Assembly (NCBI GenBank): GCA_963725615.1
Contig: CAVRZO010000006.1
Location: forward strand, 1-64,000
Reading direction: 5' to 3'
Length of the DNA: 64,000 nt
Source: JAIQFF01 sp963725615
GTDB taxonomy: Bacteria; Acidobacteriota; Terriglobia; Terriglobales; Acidobacteriaceae
Of this stretch, positions 26,528 to 34,883 are shown one piece after another. The position numbers were made by a program, and so were the translations under genes. Numbering within the stretch: the stretch's first letter is position 1; each line of letters opens with the position of its first letter. The notes beneath the pieces are model-generated. The model did not search any database, had not been told where the DNA came from, and was given only the letters and a program-made list of their open reading frames with translations.

Positions 26528-26740
26528 CCGTGTGGGGACGGGTCTCCGACCCGTCCGGGCCGAGCGAAGCTCGGCAGCGGGAGCTTGATCGAACTCGGCA
26601 GGCGAAGAAGCCGAGTGACAGGGAACTCTGTTCGGACACCTGAACGCTGCTCAGACGGTGTGGGCGGGACGCCGGCGCTACAAAAAACCCTGCCGAGCTT
26701 TGCTCGGCCTGGACGGGTCGGAGACCCGTCCCTCCACAGG
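26528..26740. repeat. Composite inverted repeat (gacgggtctccgacccgtc word)
   Basis: Outer copies of ggacgggtctccgacccgtc at 26535-26556 and, inverted, near 26711-26732 flank a gccgagcgaagctcggc / gccgagctttgctcggc pair. The middle 90 bases show no gene. Confidence 0.82.
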
Positions 26741-26754
26741 CAATTGTGGCATAC

Positions 26755-26784
26755 AAAAAAAGGCGCGGCCGAAGCCGCGCCTTT
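26755..26784 (-). terminator. Intrinsic terminator of the BON-protein gene
   Basis: On the minus strand an 11-bp stem (AAAGGCGCGGC with its complement) closed by a TTCG-type tetraloop is followed by TTTTTT, about 15 nt after the BON stop codon. Confidence 0.93.
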
Positions 26785-26798
26785 CCTTCAATCCAACA

Positions 26799-27551
26799 TT
26801 ACGAACCCTTCACTACTTCCAGGTTGTTCTGCACGCTGAACACGCCGAAGACCTGGTTGGCCCGGATGCCGGCGATTTGCTTGTCCATCGCCGTGGCCAC
26901 CGTGCCGTAGAGGCTCAACTTGCCGTTGTCCACCACAATGCGGATCGGCTTGGCCGGATCGCTGGCATAGCGGCCCAGCACCGGGTCGCGGTAGATCGCG
27001 CGCACCGCGCTGATCCGAATACGGTCGTCGAACCCTGATACCGGCAGGACCTTGATGTTGTCCACCACATCGTTCACGCCCGGCATGTTGTTGGCAATCC
27101 ACAACGCCGAGTCACGGCCGACATCGCTGCGAGTTGCGCCGGTCAGCGTCGCTGCGCCGTTCTTCACCGAGACGTCGACAAAGTTGAACTGGTTGTCGTA
27201 GCCCATCCGGTCGTAGTGCAACTTGCGCTCGAGCTTCGCCTGCACTTCGGCGTCGGGCGCGGACGAGCTCACAGCGATCAGGTTGCGAACGCCCTGCACC
27301 TGGCCCAGCTTGCGGACTTTCTTGGCCGCATCCAGCTTCTGTTGATAAAGATCAACCGTACCAGAGAGCGTCACAATGCCGTCTTCCGTGGTCGCCTGCA
27401 GATTGCGGAACTCTTGCTTCTTCGTCAACTGCTGGATCACGCGAGTTTGGATGTCGCTGTCATAGCGGGCGCTCGCGGTCTGCGCCGCCAAGCCAGCGCT
27501 GAGTACGCCCACCGCAAGAAATGAAGTCATGGCCCTAAGAATGTCTTTCAT
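26799..27551 (-). CDS. Periplasmic protein with three BON domains
   Basis: The 250-residue protein has a signal peptide (FLAVGVLSAGLAAQTASA) and three successive BON domains (about 30-95, 100-170, 175-248), each with the glycine of the pattern V-x-L-x-G-x-V: GIVTLSGTVDLYQ, GAATLTGATRSDV and GKLSLYGTVATAM. BON domains bind phospholipid and keep the envelope stable under osmotic or outer-membrane stress. GGGAGAGG precedes the start. Divergently transcribed from marR; the intergenic region carries two palindromes. Confidence 0.88.
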   Translation of the reverse strand: MKDILRAMTSFLAVGVLSAGLAAQTASARYDSDIQTRVIQQLTKKQEFRNLQATTEDGIVTLSGTVDLYQQKLDAAKKVRKLGQVQGVRNLIAVSSSAPDAEVQAKLERKLHYDRMGYDNQFNFVDVSVKNGAATLTGATRSDVGRDSALWIANNMPGVNDVVDNIKVLPVSGFDDRIRISAVRAIYRDPVLGRYASDPAKPIRIVVDNGKLSLYGTVATAMDKQIAGIRANQVFGVFSVQNNLEVVKGS

Positions 27552-27577
27552 AGTTCGATCCTCTCCCCGGTATTGAT

Positions 27578-27587
27578 TAACCGGTTA
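27578..27587. promoter_or_regulatory. Palindrome taaccggtta upstream of the BON gene
   Basis: A perfect 10-bp palindrome with a trailing half copy (gttagttaatt) lies 27 bp upstream of the BON start codon, where it could overlap the promoter. It differs in sequence from the marR palindrome, so a second regulator is possible. Confidence 0.35.
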
Positions 27588-27680
27588 GTTAATTGTTGGA
27601 TGCGTTGCTGTGCCGCCGGGATGCCATCGCTGCGTCGGCTCCGCCCAGGGGCTTCCGAACGTCTCAATTCCCCGCAGGTT

Positions 27681-27709
27681 TTGACAATATTCGTTATAAC
27701 GAGTATATT
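27681..27709 (+). promoter_or_regulatory. Promoter of marR with operator-like palindrome in the spacer
   Basis: TTGACA (27681-27686), a 17-nt spacer and TATATT (27704-27709) form a near-consensus promoter. The spacer and -10 carry a 20-bp inverted repeat (27687-27706) whose arms match at 9 of 10 positions, with a perfect TCGTTATAACGA core. This is where a MarR-type repressor would act on its own gene. The GTG start codon follows the -10 by only 7 nt, so the mRNA is probably leaderless. Confidence 0.85.
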
Positions 27710-27716
27710 GAAATGA

Positions 27717-28187
27717 GTGCCTAAGAGCATTCAATCCGAGATCCAGCAGACCAAGCCGTTCAGCACGCTGGAAGAAGAAGCTCTGGTCTCGCTGCAGCGC
27801 ACTGCAGACCGCCTGCATTGGCGCATGAGCGAGATGTTGAAGGAGCACGGCCTGTCGCCGACCCAATACAATGCGCTTCGCATCCTGCGCGGCGCCAGGC
27901 ACGAAGGACGGGCCTGCAGCGAGATTGCCGAGCGCATGATCAATCGCGATCCTGACATCACCCGCCTGGTGGACCGTCTGGAGCGCCGCGGGCTGGTCGC
28001 TCGCAGCCGCGAAGGCCGCGACCGCAGGGTCATTACAACCCGGATTACGCCAGCTGGCCTCAAGCTGCTGGAGTCCCTGGACCGCCCGATCGAAGACTTT
28101 AATCGAAAGATGCTGGGCCCCCTCGGCGAGCAGCGGCTGAGAACGCTCATCCAGCTTCTCGACGCCGCGAGAGAGCAGTCGGACTAA
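27717..28187 (+). CDS. MarR family transcriptional regulator
   Basis: The start codon is GTG 27717; an ATG 4 nt earlier is followed at once by a stop. The 156-residue protein has the MarR winged helix: LSPTQYNALRILRGA, ACSEIAERMINRDPDITRLVDRLERRGLVAR and the wing SREGRDRRVITTRITPAG. Flanking helices form the dimer interface. It heads a cluster with a rhodanese-like gene and doxX, and most likely represses this cluster through the palindrome in its promoter. The inducing signal may concern sulfur or redox stress, inferred only from the neighbours. Confidence 0.92.
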   Translation: MPKSIQSEIQQTKPFSTLEEEALVSLQRTADRLHWRMSEMLKEHGLSPTQYNALRILRGARHEGRACSEIAERMINRDPDITRLVDRLERRGLVARSREGRDRRVITTRITPAGLKLLESLDRPIEDFNRKMLGPLGEQRLRTLIQLLDAAREQSD

Positions 28188-28248
28188 GATTTTGCCCTTT
28201 GGGCGTTATCACGACTCTGTTCCATGGAAATGAACGGAGCACTGCACC

Positions 28249-28603
28249 ATGAGCACTCATTCCGCAATTGCGGTACCCATAAAGACTGGTTCAACCCAGA
28301 GGTCCGTCAACTTCTGGACAACAAGCGCCCGATCCAATTCTGGAACGTCCTCACGACGAGTGGTTTAAGGGAGAAAACACCGCCGGCTCGCGCCGCGCGC
28401 CCCTGGACAAGGTGGGCAACGAGGTGCGGGGCACGAATTTACCCACGAATGCGGAGATCGTCGTATACTGCGGCGGCCCGAAGTGTCCGCAGAGCCGGAT
28501 GGCGGCGGAGAAGCTGGTGAATCTCGGGTACGAAAACCTTAGCCCCTACGAGGGCGGGCTGGGAGAATGGAAGGCCGCAGGCTTGAGCGTCGAAAAGGTA
28601 TAA
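28249..28603 (+). pseudogene. Rhodanese-like protein, disrupted by two single-base frameshifts
   Basis: The three frames join into one rhodanese domain: MSTHSAIAVPIKTGSTQ, then EVRQLLDNKRPIQFWNVL, then DEWFKGENTAGSRRAPLDKV, ending with the active-site loop VVYCGGPKCPQSRMAAEKL and a regular C-terminus. Each switch (near 28292-28298 and 28352-28356) corresponds to one missing base; restoring both gives 119 codons. The catalytic cysteine is kept. Either the sequence has base errors here or the gene was very recently lost. A GGAG site precedes ATG 28249. It lies between marR and doxX. Confidence 0.78.
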
Positions 28604-28706
28604 CTCACGGCATCATCATGAGAGGGTCGCCCGGCGGCCCTCTGAATATTTTCCGGGATGTCAGGCCATCGGCCCTGAAACGAAAACGCAGTCGGAGGAG
28701 GTCACG

Positions 28707-29114
28707 ATGAGCAACGTTTCGAACCAGTCCTGGGCTTTTACGATTTTTCGTGTGGCGGTGGGCGGTGTGTTTCTGGCCCACGGCATCCAAAAGTTTTTCA
28801 TGTACGGACTTCACGGCGTGGCGGGAGCATTTGGGTCCATGGGAATACCGGCGCCGGCAGTGACCAGCGCCCTGGTGGCGGCGGTTGAGCTTCTCGGCGG
28901 CGCTGCGCTCATCCTGGGGTTCATGACGCGCTGGGCGGCCGCGCTCAACGGCTTCGACATGGTAGTCGCCATCCTGTTGGTCCACCTGAAAAATGGTTTT
29001 TTCAGTCCGATGGGCATCGAGTTCCCGTTGACATTGCTGGCAGCGTGCATCGTAATTGCGATCCACGGGCCGGGAGCGGCATCGGTGGACGGGGCGTTAG
29101 CGAAACGGACTTGA
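28707..29114 (+). CDS. DoxX family membrane protein
   Basis: This 135-residue protein has four membrane helices with the DoxX pattern: FRVAVGGVFLAHGIQKFF, the GIPAPAVTSALVAAVELLGG segment, LILGFMTRWAAALNGFDM and LTLLAACIVIAIHGPG. A GGAGGAGGTCACG ribosome site precedes ATG 28707. DoxX-like proteins are linked to thiosulfate or quinone redox chemistry and to oxidative-stress complexes; the exact role is not known. Together with the MarR regulator and the rhodanese-like protein it suggests a sulfur or redox stress unit. Confidence 0.88.
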   Translation: MSNVSNQSWAFTIFRVAVGGVFLAHGIQKFFMYGLHGVAGAFGSMGIPAPAVTSALVAAVELLGGAALILGFMTRWAAALNGFDMVVAILLVHLKNGFFSPMGIEFPLTLLAACIVIAIHGPGAASVDGALAKRT

Positions 29115-29116
29115 GG

Positions 29117-29340
29117 AAGGGTCCCCGAGGTCGGTTTTGAGGTCCCGGAGGGACCTTTGATAGTAGCCCGCCACTTCAGTGGCGGGTTAGGTGACGGGCG
29201 ATGCGCATGCCGTAGGCATGCCTGAAATGGACCTTCGACACTTGCGGGCACATTCCAGACGTCCTTCCGGGATGGGATCTTCGCCGCAGCCTACCCAGCG
29301 TTGAAACGCCGGGCTACTATCAGACATCCCTCCGGGACGT
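29117..29340. repeat. Composite repeat with gatagtagcccgcc / gggctactatc ends
   Basis: Facing copies of gatagtagcccg (29159) and cgggctactatc (29312) enclose smaller palindromes (ccactgaagtgg type, gcatgccgtaggcatgc) and outer ggtcccggagggac / gtccctccgggac-like ends. No coding frame is supported. It separates the convergent doxX and purB genes. Confidence 0.7.
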
Positions 29341-29344
29341 TTTA

Positions 29345-30700
29345 TCATCGAGCGCTTTCCTTTACACTGCGGCGCTTTTTCGGCACTCCGCGCTTCTGCT
29401 CGCCTTTCACGCCAAACACCCGCGCAAAAATCTTGTCTACATTCCGCAGCTGGCGCTTCAAGTCGAAAGCGCGCTCAATCTGCTGGCGTGGCACCCGGGT
29501 GGTGATGCTCTTGTCCTTCAGGACCAGTTCCCGGAAATTTAACCCTTCCTTCCAGGCACGCATGGCATGGCTCTGCACCGCGCGGTAAGCCTCCTCACGC
29601 GAGACTCCATGTTCCACCAGATCGAGCAAAAGCTGTCCGCTGAACACCAGTCCGCCGGTGCTTTCGAGATTCGATTTCATGCGCTCCACGTATACGAACA
29701 TGGTGTCGAGCACGTTCGTGGTCTTCTGCAGCATGTAGTCCACGAGGGTGGTGGAATCGGGGATGATGACGCGCTCCACCGACGAGTGCGAGATATCACG
29801 CTCATGCCACAAGGCCACATTTTCAAAAGCCGCCTGCGCGTTGGAGCGCACCACCCGGGCAAGGCCGCTGATTTGTTCCAGGGTGACCGGGTTCCGCTTG
29901 TGCGGCATGGCAGACGAACCCTTCTGCTTTTCGCTGAAGAACTCCTCGACTTCGCGCACTTCGGTGCGCTGCAGGTGGCGAAGTTCGGTGGCGATCTTGT
30001 CCAGAGTGCAAGCGATCACGGCCAGAGTAGCGAGGTACGCCGCATGACGATCGCGCTGGATGACCTGGGATGAGATGGCAGCAGCCTTCAATCCCAGCCG
30101 CTCGCACATGCTCTCTTCCAGCTCCGGGCTGAGGTGGGCAAACGTGCCCACTGCTCCGGAAAATTTTCCCACCCGCATGTCCTCGGCGGCGGCGCGAAAG
30201 CGCTCGATATTACGCTGGGTCTCGGAATACCAGTTGGCCAGCTTGAAACCAAACGTGATGGGCTCGGCGTGGATCCCGTGAGTGCGACCGATCATGGGCG
30301 TGTCCTTGAACTCCCACGCCCGGCGCTCCAGCACATCGGACAGCTTTTCCAGATCAGCGGCAATAATCGCGGAAGCCTGCTGGATGAGCAGAGCCTGCGA
30401 AGTGTCGACCACATCGTTCGAAGTCAGTCCGTAATGAAACCAGCGCGCGTGCGGCCCGACGATCTCAGCCACAGCCGTAGTGAAAGCAATGACATCGTGG
30501 CGGACTTCAGCTTCGATTTCGGCAATCCGGTCGAGGTTGAAGTCAGCTCGCTCCCGAATGGCGTGGGCGGCGTCTTTGGGCACCATGCCGGCTTCGGCCA
30601 GGGTCTCGGTGGCCGCGACTTCGACCGCCAGCCAGGTGCGAAATCGATTCTCGTCGCTCCAGATGCGGCCCATGTCGGGACGGGTGTAGCGTGGGATCAA
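29345..30700 (-). CDS. purB: Adenylosuccinate lyase
   Basis: TTG 30700 behind GGGAG gives the normal family N-terminus (IPRYTRPDMGRIWSDENRF); the frame is open further upstream but without support. The 451-residue enzyme has the lyase-superfamily regions: RWFHYGLTSNDVVDTSQAL, GRTHGIHAEP with the catalytic His, and the signature GSSAMPHKRNP with the catalytic Ser loop. It splits SAICAR and adenylosuccinate in purine synthesis. The last 20 or so residues (basic, KKRRSVKESAR) extend beyond the usual end, next to a repeat region. Confidence 0.95.
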   Translation of the reverse strand: MIPRYTRPDMGRIWSDENRFRTWLAVEVAATETLAEAGMVPKDAAHAIRERADFNLDRIAEIEAEVRHDVIAFTTAVAEIVGPHARWFHYGLTSNDVVDTSQALLIQQASAIIAADLEKLSDVLERRAWEFKDTPMIGRTHGIHAEPITFGFKLANWYSETQRNIERFRAAAEDMRVGKFSGAVGTFAHLSPELEESMCERLGLKAAAISSQVIQRDRHAAYLATLAVIACTLDKIATELRHLQRTEVREVEEFFSEKQKGSSAMPHKRNPVTLEQISGLARVVRSNAQAAFENVALWHERDISHSSVERVIIPDSTTLVDYMLQKTTNVLDTMFVYVERMKSNLESTGGLVFSGQLLLDLVEHGVSREEAYRAVQSHAMRAWKEGLNFRELVLKDKSITTRVPRQQIERAFDLKRQLRNVDKIFARVFGVKGEQKRGVPKKRRSVKESAR

Positions 30701-30797
30701 GGCGAACTCCCTGATGTCTCTGAGAAACGCGGGACTAGGGATTGTAAATGGGAGCGAGGTTGGTGACCAGTGGCGGGATCGCGGTGCGGGGCGCCTT

Positions 30798-30910
30798 CTT
30801 TGCAAAGTTTGCGGCCTTTGCGGTTAAGGGCTCCTGCATGTAAGCGCCATCAGTTCCGCACAGCCGGGCTTTGCTCGGCAGCCCGGACGAGGGTGTCCGG
30901 GCCTACGTGG
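30798..30910. repeat. Two short repeat pieces between purB and ridA
   Basis: At 30798-30830 there is a half copy of the ccgcaaagg family (caaagtttgcggcctttgcgg). At 30862-30910 there is a GTAG-headed element on the minus strand (gtaggcccggacaccctcg) with a ccgggctttgctcgg palindrome. Confidence 0.7.
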
Positions 30911-30919
30911 ACCGATTCC

Positions 30920-31297
30920 CTAGGCCAGTGCGATGACGTCGATCTCCACCAGAACGTCTTTGGGCAATCGAGCCACCTCGACCGTGGATCGAGCCGGGGG
31001 CGCTACACTGAAGAATCGTCCGTAAACTTCGTTCATGGCCGCGAAATCGCCCATGTTCTTCAGGAAAACCGTCGTGCGCACCACTTTCTTCAACCCACTT
31101 CCCGCCGCAGTCAAAATCGCCGAGAGGTTCTTGATCACGCGGTCCGTCTGCGCGGCGACGTCGCCGGTGATCACCTGCTGGTTCGCCGGATCGATGGCCA
31201 CCTGTCCGGAGACGAAGACAAATCCGTTCGCCCGGATGGCTTGAGAATATGGCCCAATCGCCTGCGGTCCTTCTTTGGTTGCAATCACGTCACGCAT
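30920..31297 (-). CDS. ridA: RidA family reactive-imine deaminase
   Basis: The 125-residue protein matches RidA over its full length: GPQAIGPYSQAIRANGFVFVSGQ, NLSAILTAAGSGLKKVVRTTVFLKNM, ARSTVEVARLPKDVLVEIDVIA. The Arg in ARSTVEV is the carboxylate-binding residue of the active enzymes, and the late Glu is kept. RidA hydrolyses 2-aminoacrylate and other enamine or imine intermediates released by PLP enzymes. It lies between purB and the (p)ppGpp synthetase gene on the same strand, but repeats separate all three. Confidence 0.95.
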   Translation of the reverse strand: MRDVIATKEGPQAIGPYSQAIRANGFVFVSGQVAIDPANQQVITGDVAAQTDRVIKNLSAILTAAGSGLKKVVRTTVFLKNMGDFAAMNEVYGRFFSVAPPARSTVEVARLPKDVLVEIDVIALA

Positions 31298-31407
31298 GAA
31301 TCCTCCGGGAGTCGATCGTCAGAATTAATGCAGATCGACGCCGCTTCAGTCAACTCGATACAACAACTGACTCTTCAAACAGACGGATGGTAACGAAAAA
31401 TAAAAAG

Positions 31408-31480
31408 CAGTAGTCAGTCCTGAGTTCTCAGTTCCCAGTTGGTTGTTGCTGATGACCGACGACAGATCACTGACGACTAG
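31408..31480. repeat. Mixed repeat of cagttcccagtt and gacgactgac words
   Basis: gagttctcagttcccagtt is followed by gatgaccgacgacagatc and ctgacgactag. The stop codon of the rsh gene (TAG, minus strand, 31477-31479) lies inside the last word. Confidence 0.7.
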
Positions 31481-33687
31481 ATCTTCTGCAGTCTTTGCAC
31501 GTCGTGCACGCCGGGAATCTTGCGCACGCCGGTGACGATATTTTCCAGGTGTTTCAGGTCGGCAATGTCGAGCACGATGTCGACATTCGCCTGGCCGTTG
31601 TTGGTGCGGGCTTCGATGTTGCGGATGTTGGTCTGGGTATCGCTGATCACGGCAGTGATTTGTTTCAGCATCCCAAAACGGTCGTCGCAGAAGACCGTAA
31701 GCTTCACCGGATAAGCGCTGGGTGTTCCATCGTCATGGGACCACTCCACATCAATCTTGCGTTCCGGTTCATACAGCAGGTTGGTCACGTTGGGACAATT
31801 AAGAGCGTGGACGGCAACGCCCTTGCCGCGAGTCACGTAGCCGACGATGGCCTCGCCTCGAATCGGGTTGCAACAGCGGGCCCGATACACCAGCAGATCG
31901 CCGTGTCCCTTGACACGAATGGCGTTGTTATTCTGGTCGCCACCGAAGACGCGCCGCACCACGCTGGCCAGGCCGCTCGGCTTCTCCTGTTCCTCCTCGG
32001 CCAGAGGTGTACCGGCCGCCGGCGCCATGCGTCCCAATATCTGGCGCGCGGAATATTTGCCGTAGCCAATACCCGCCATCAGGTCATCGGGACGTCCCGC
32101 GCCGTAGTCGGACGCGATCTTCTGCAACTCTTCGTCTTTGATGTCCTTCAGCGATATTCGATACTTGCGCGCTTCTTTCTCGATCAGCTTGCGGCCAATC
32201 TCAATGGCGCGCTCGCGCTGATGGACATTAAGCCAATGCTTGATCTTGTTGCGCGCCCGCGACGACTTGGCAATCGCGAGCCAGTCGCGGCTTGGCTTGT
32301 GTCCGGCCTGGGTCAGGATCTCTACGATGTCCCCGCTGTGCAGCTTGAAGCGCAGCGGGACCATGCGCCCGTTCACCTTCGCCCCCACACAGCTGTGACC
32401 GACCTCCGTGTGTACGGAATAGGCAAAGTCTATCGGCGAAGAATCGCGAGGGAGGACTACGACCTTGCCCTTGGGAGTGAAGGTATAAACCTCTTCGGGA
32501 TAAAGATCGATCTTGAGCGTGGACAAGAACTCGCTGGGATCGGAAACGTCGCGTTGCCATTCCACCACCTGGCGCAGCCACGCCAGGCGCTGCTCGTCCT
32601 GTGCCGAGACTGGTCCATCTTTGTACTTCCAATGCGCGGCAATTCCCTCTTCCGCCATCTTGTGCATCTCTTCGGTGCGGATCTGCACTTCAAACGGCGT
32701 GCCGTCCTCGGAAATCACGGAGGTGTGCAGCGATTGATAAAGATTCGGCCGGGGCATGGCGATAAAGTCTTTGATCCGACCGGGTACGGGCCGCCACAGA
32801 TTGTGGATAATGCCCAGCACCGCGTAGCAATCCTGTATCGACCGCGTGATGACGCGCATGGCGTAAAGGTCGTACACCTGTTCGACCGTAATATGCTGCC
32901 GTTGCAGTTTTTTGTGAATACTGTACAGGCGCTTGATGCGACTCTCTACGGTTGCGGTGATGCCTGCCTCTGTCAGCTTGTCGCGAAATACCGTTTCCAC
33001 CCGCGACAGGAATTCTTCGCCCGCCTTGCGCCGCGCCTCGACCGCATCGTGCACTTGCTGATATCCGATCGGATCAACGTAGCGGAACCCCAGGTCTTCC
33101 AGTTCCCCCCGGATTTTGCCCATGCCCAGGCGGTGGGCGATGGGCGCATAGATGTCGAGGGTCTCGCGGGCGATTTTCTGTTGCCGGTCCGGCGGCAGAT
33201 GCTCCAGCGTGCGCATGTTGTGCAGGCGATCCGCCAGCTTGATGAGCACCACGCGGATATCGTCGACCATGGCCAGCATCATCTTGCGCAGGTTCTCGGC
33301 TTGCTGTTCTTCGCGGGTGGCGAAATCGATGGCGCTGATTTTGGTGACGCCTTCCACGATGTGCGCGACCTGCTCGCCGAATTCCTTGCGGATATCGACG
33401 ACGGTCACCGAGGTGTCTTCCACGGAATCATGCAGCAGCCCGGCTGCGATGGCGACCGGGTCCATTTTCATCTCGGCCAGGACCAGCGCTACTTCCAGGG
33501 GGTGGACCAGGTAGGGCTGGCCGGAGGCGCGGCTCTGCCCGGCATGATGTTTCTGGGAAAACTCGTAAGCCTTGCGGATGAGTTCGAGATCGTCGTTAGG
33601 CCGGTTGGCGCGCATTCGGCGCATCAGTTCACGAAACCGCGTCACCGTGAGCACGTTGGTCGCGAACTGTTGGCGCAGGGTCGCCAT
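31477..33687 (-). CDS. rsh: Bifunctional (p)ppGpp synthetase/hydrolase (RelA/SpoT homologue)
   Basis: The 736-residue protein has all Rsh domains in order: HD hydrolase (about 35-190, with HHAGQSRASGQPYLVHP, LLHDSVEDT and KLADRLHNMRTL), synthetase (about 240-370, with RIKRLYSIHKKLQRQ, YDLYAMRVI, GRIKDFIAMPRPNLYQSLHT, VQIRTEEMHKMAEEGIAAHWKYK), TGS (about 400-465, VYTFTPKGKVVVLPRDSSPID), a helical/zinc-finger-like region and a C-terminal ACT domain (about 660-733). The HD residues are intact, so both activities are expected. It controls the stringent response. Confidence 0.96.
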   Translation of the reverse strand: MATLRQQFATNVLTVTRFRELMRRMRANRPNDDLELIRKAYEFSQKHHAGQSRASGQPYLVHPLEVALVLAEMKMDPVAIAAGLLHDSVEDTSVTVVDIRKEFGEQVAHIVEGVTKISAIDFATREEQQAENLRKMMLAMVDDIRVVLIKLADRLHNMRTLEHLPPDRQQKIARETLDIYAPIAHRLGMGKIRGELEDLGFRYVDPIGYQQVHDAVEARRKAGEEFLSRVETVFRDKLTEAGITATVESRIKRLYSIHKKLQRQHITVEQVYDLYAMRVITRSIQDCYAVLGIIHNLWRPVPGRIKDFIAMPRPNLYQSLHTSVISEDGTPFEVQIRTEEMHKMAEEGIAAHWKYKDGPVSAQDEQRLAWLRQVVEWQRDVSDPSEFLSTLKIDLYPEEVYTFTPKGKVVVLPRDSSPIDFAYSVHTEVGHSCVGAKVNGRMVPLRFKLHSGDIVEILTQAGHKPSRDWLAIAKSSRARNKIKHWLNVHQRERAIEIGRKLIEKEARKYRISLKDIKDEELQKIASDYGAGRPDDLMAGIGYGKYSARQILGRMAPAAGTPLAEEEQEKPSGLASVVRRVFGGDQNNNAIRVKGHGDLLVYRARCCNPIRGEAIVGYVTRGKGVAVHALNCPNVTNLLYEPERKIDVEWSHDDGTPSAYPVKLTVFCDDRFGMLKQITAVISDTQTNIRNIEARTNNGQANVDIVLDIADLKHLENIVTGVRKIPGVHDVQRLQKI

Positions 33688-33705
33688 GCTGGATTATAGC
33701 TGGTT

Positions 33706-33794
33706 GTGTGGCGCAAGCGCCCTCGCCCGCGGCCTTGGACGTTGACCCGTCAACCAAAAGGTCAAAAGCCGCGGGCGGGGCGCCCGCGCCACAC
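33706..33794. repeat. Inverted repeat gtgtggcgc family
   Basis: Arms gtgtggcgcaagcgccctcg and its near-complement ending cgcccgcgccacac enclose gcccgcggcc / gccgcgggc. Same family as 23173-23248. It lies between the divergent rsh and epimerase genes. Confidence 0.85.
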
Positions 33795-33832
33795 GGACCC
33801 AATCTGCTAGAGTTGAGGCGGACCCAGCCACT

Positions 33833-34732
33833 ATGAATTCCTCCCGCATCCTCCTGAGCGGAGCCTCGGGCCCGATTGGGGCAGCTCTCCTGCCCTCCCT
33901 GAAAGCCCAGAGATTCGCAGTCACGCGCCTGGTGCGAAGCTCAGCTAGCGGGAGCGACCAAATCGTATGGGATCCATCCCGGCCGCTATCCCCTGAAATT
34001 GTCTCCGGCTTCCACGCGATCATCCATCTGGCTGGAGAATCCATTGTCGGCCGCTGGACCGACGCCAAGAAGCAGCGCATCCTGGAAAGCCGCGCCTTGG
34101 GCACGCGCCACTTAGCGGAGGCCGCAGCAAAGGCGTCCCGACCTCCTCGCGTATTCATTTCGGCTTCGGCGATCGGTTTCTACGGCAATCGCGGCGATGA
34201 GATCCTGCGCGAAGACAGTCCCTCCGGCGAGGGCTTTGCCGCGGAAATATGCCGCCAGTGGGAATCCGCCACGCAACCCGCGGCCCAGGCGGGAATCCGG
34301 ACCGCGCAAATGCGCATTGGAGTGGTGATGAGCGCGGACGGTGGCGCCTTGCCCGCCATGCTTACTCCATTTCGTATGGGTCTGGGCGGCCGACTGGGCA
34401 ACGGACGCCAGTGGTGGACCTGGGTCTCGGTGCGCGATGTCGTAGGCGCGATTCAGCACGTTTTGAACCATGAAACGCTCTCAGGCCCAGTCAACACCGT
34501 CGCCCCGAATCCGGTGACCAATGCGGAGTTCACCCGGATTCTGGCTACGGTCCTGAACCGCCCGGCAATTTTCCCCATGCCCGCCTTTGCCGTCCGCCTG
34601 ATCTTCGGAGAGATGGGCCAAGAGCTTTTTCTTGGCAGTCAACGCGTGGAACCAGCCAAGCTCGCGGCCACCGGATATCAGTTCCAGCATCCGGACCTAA
34701 AGAATGCTCTGAAAGAGATTCTGCAGCGGTAA
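33833..34732 (+). CDS. TIGR01777 family NAD-dependent epimerase-like protein
   Basis: The 299-residue protein is an extended SDR of the YfcH/TIGR01777 group: nucleotide loop LLSGASGPIGAAL, IIHLAGESI(V)GRWTDAKKQRI, the active-site region FISASAIGFYGNRGDE, and the C-terminal segment TPFRMGLGGRLGNGRQWWTWV followed by the DUF1731-like end (PAFAVRLIFGEMGQELFLGSQRV). These proteins bind NAD(P) but their substrates are not established. It is monocistronic. Confidence 0.92.
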   Translation: MNSSRILLSGASGPIGAALLPSLKAQRFAVTRLVRSSASGSDQIVWDPSRPLSPEIVSGFHAIIHLAGESIVGRWTDAKKQRILESRALGTRHLAEAAAKASRPPRVFISASAIGFYGNRGDEILREDSPSGEGFAAEICRQWESATQPAAQAGIRTAQMRIGVVMSADGGALPAMLTPFRMGLGGRLGNGRQWWTWVSVRDVVGAIQHVLNHETLSGPVNTVAPNPVTNAEFTRILATVLNRPAIFPMPAFAVRLIFGEMGQELFLGSQRVEPAKLAATGYQFQHPDLKNALKEILQR

Positions 34733-34739
34733 TCTCTCG

Positions 34740-34865
34740 CAGCCCCTTTGCGACCTTTGCGGTTCACTTTGCAACCTTTGCGGTTCAAGGTTTTTGTTCG
34801 ATCTGTGGCGGGATCAAAAGCTTTTAACCGCAAAGGCCGCAAAGGATTCCGCAAAGTTCGCAAAG
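34740..34865. repeat. Inverted repeat of the ccgcaaagg family
   Basis: Left: three tttgcgacctttgcggtt-like words. Right: aaccgcaaaggccgcaaagg and ccgcaaagttcgcaaag. It lies between convergent genes and may end both transcripts. Confidence 0.85.
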
Positions 34866-34883
34866 AAAGACAGCTGCTCTCTT

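Noticed and set aside
28620..28652. Hairpin agagggtcgcc/ggcggccctct followed by gaatatttt between the rhodanese-like gene and doxX
   Set aside because: The stem has mismatches and the T run is interrupted; not a convincing terminator or attenuator.
31495..33699. A 734-codon open frame exactly antisense to rsh
   Set aside because: It is a by-product of the high GC content and codon use of rsh; the translation has no domain and the opposite strand has a full set of Rsh motifs.
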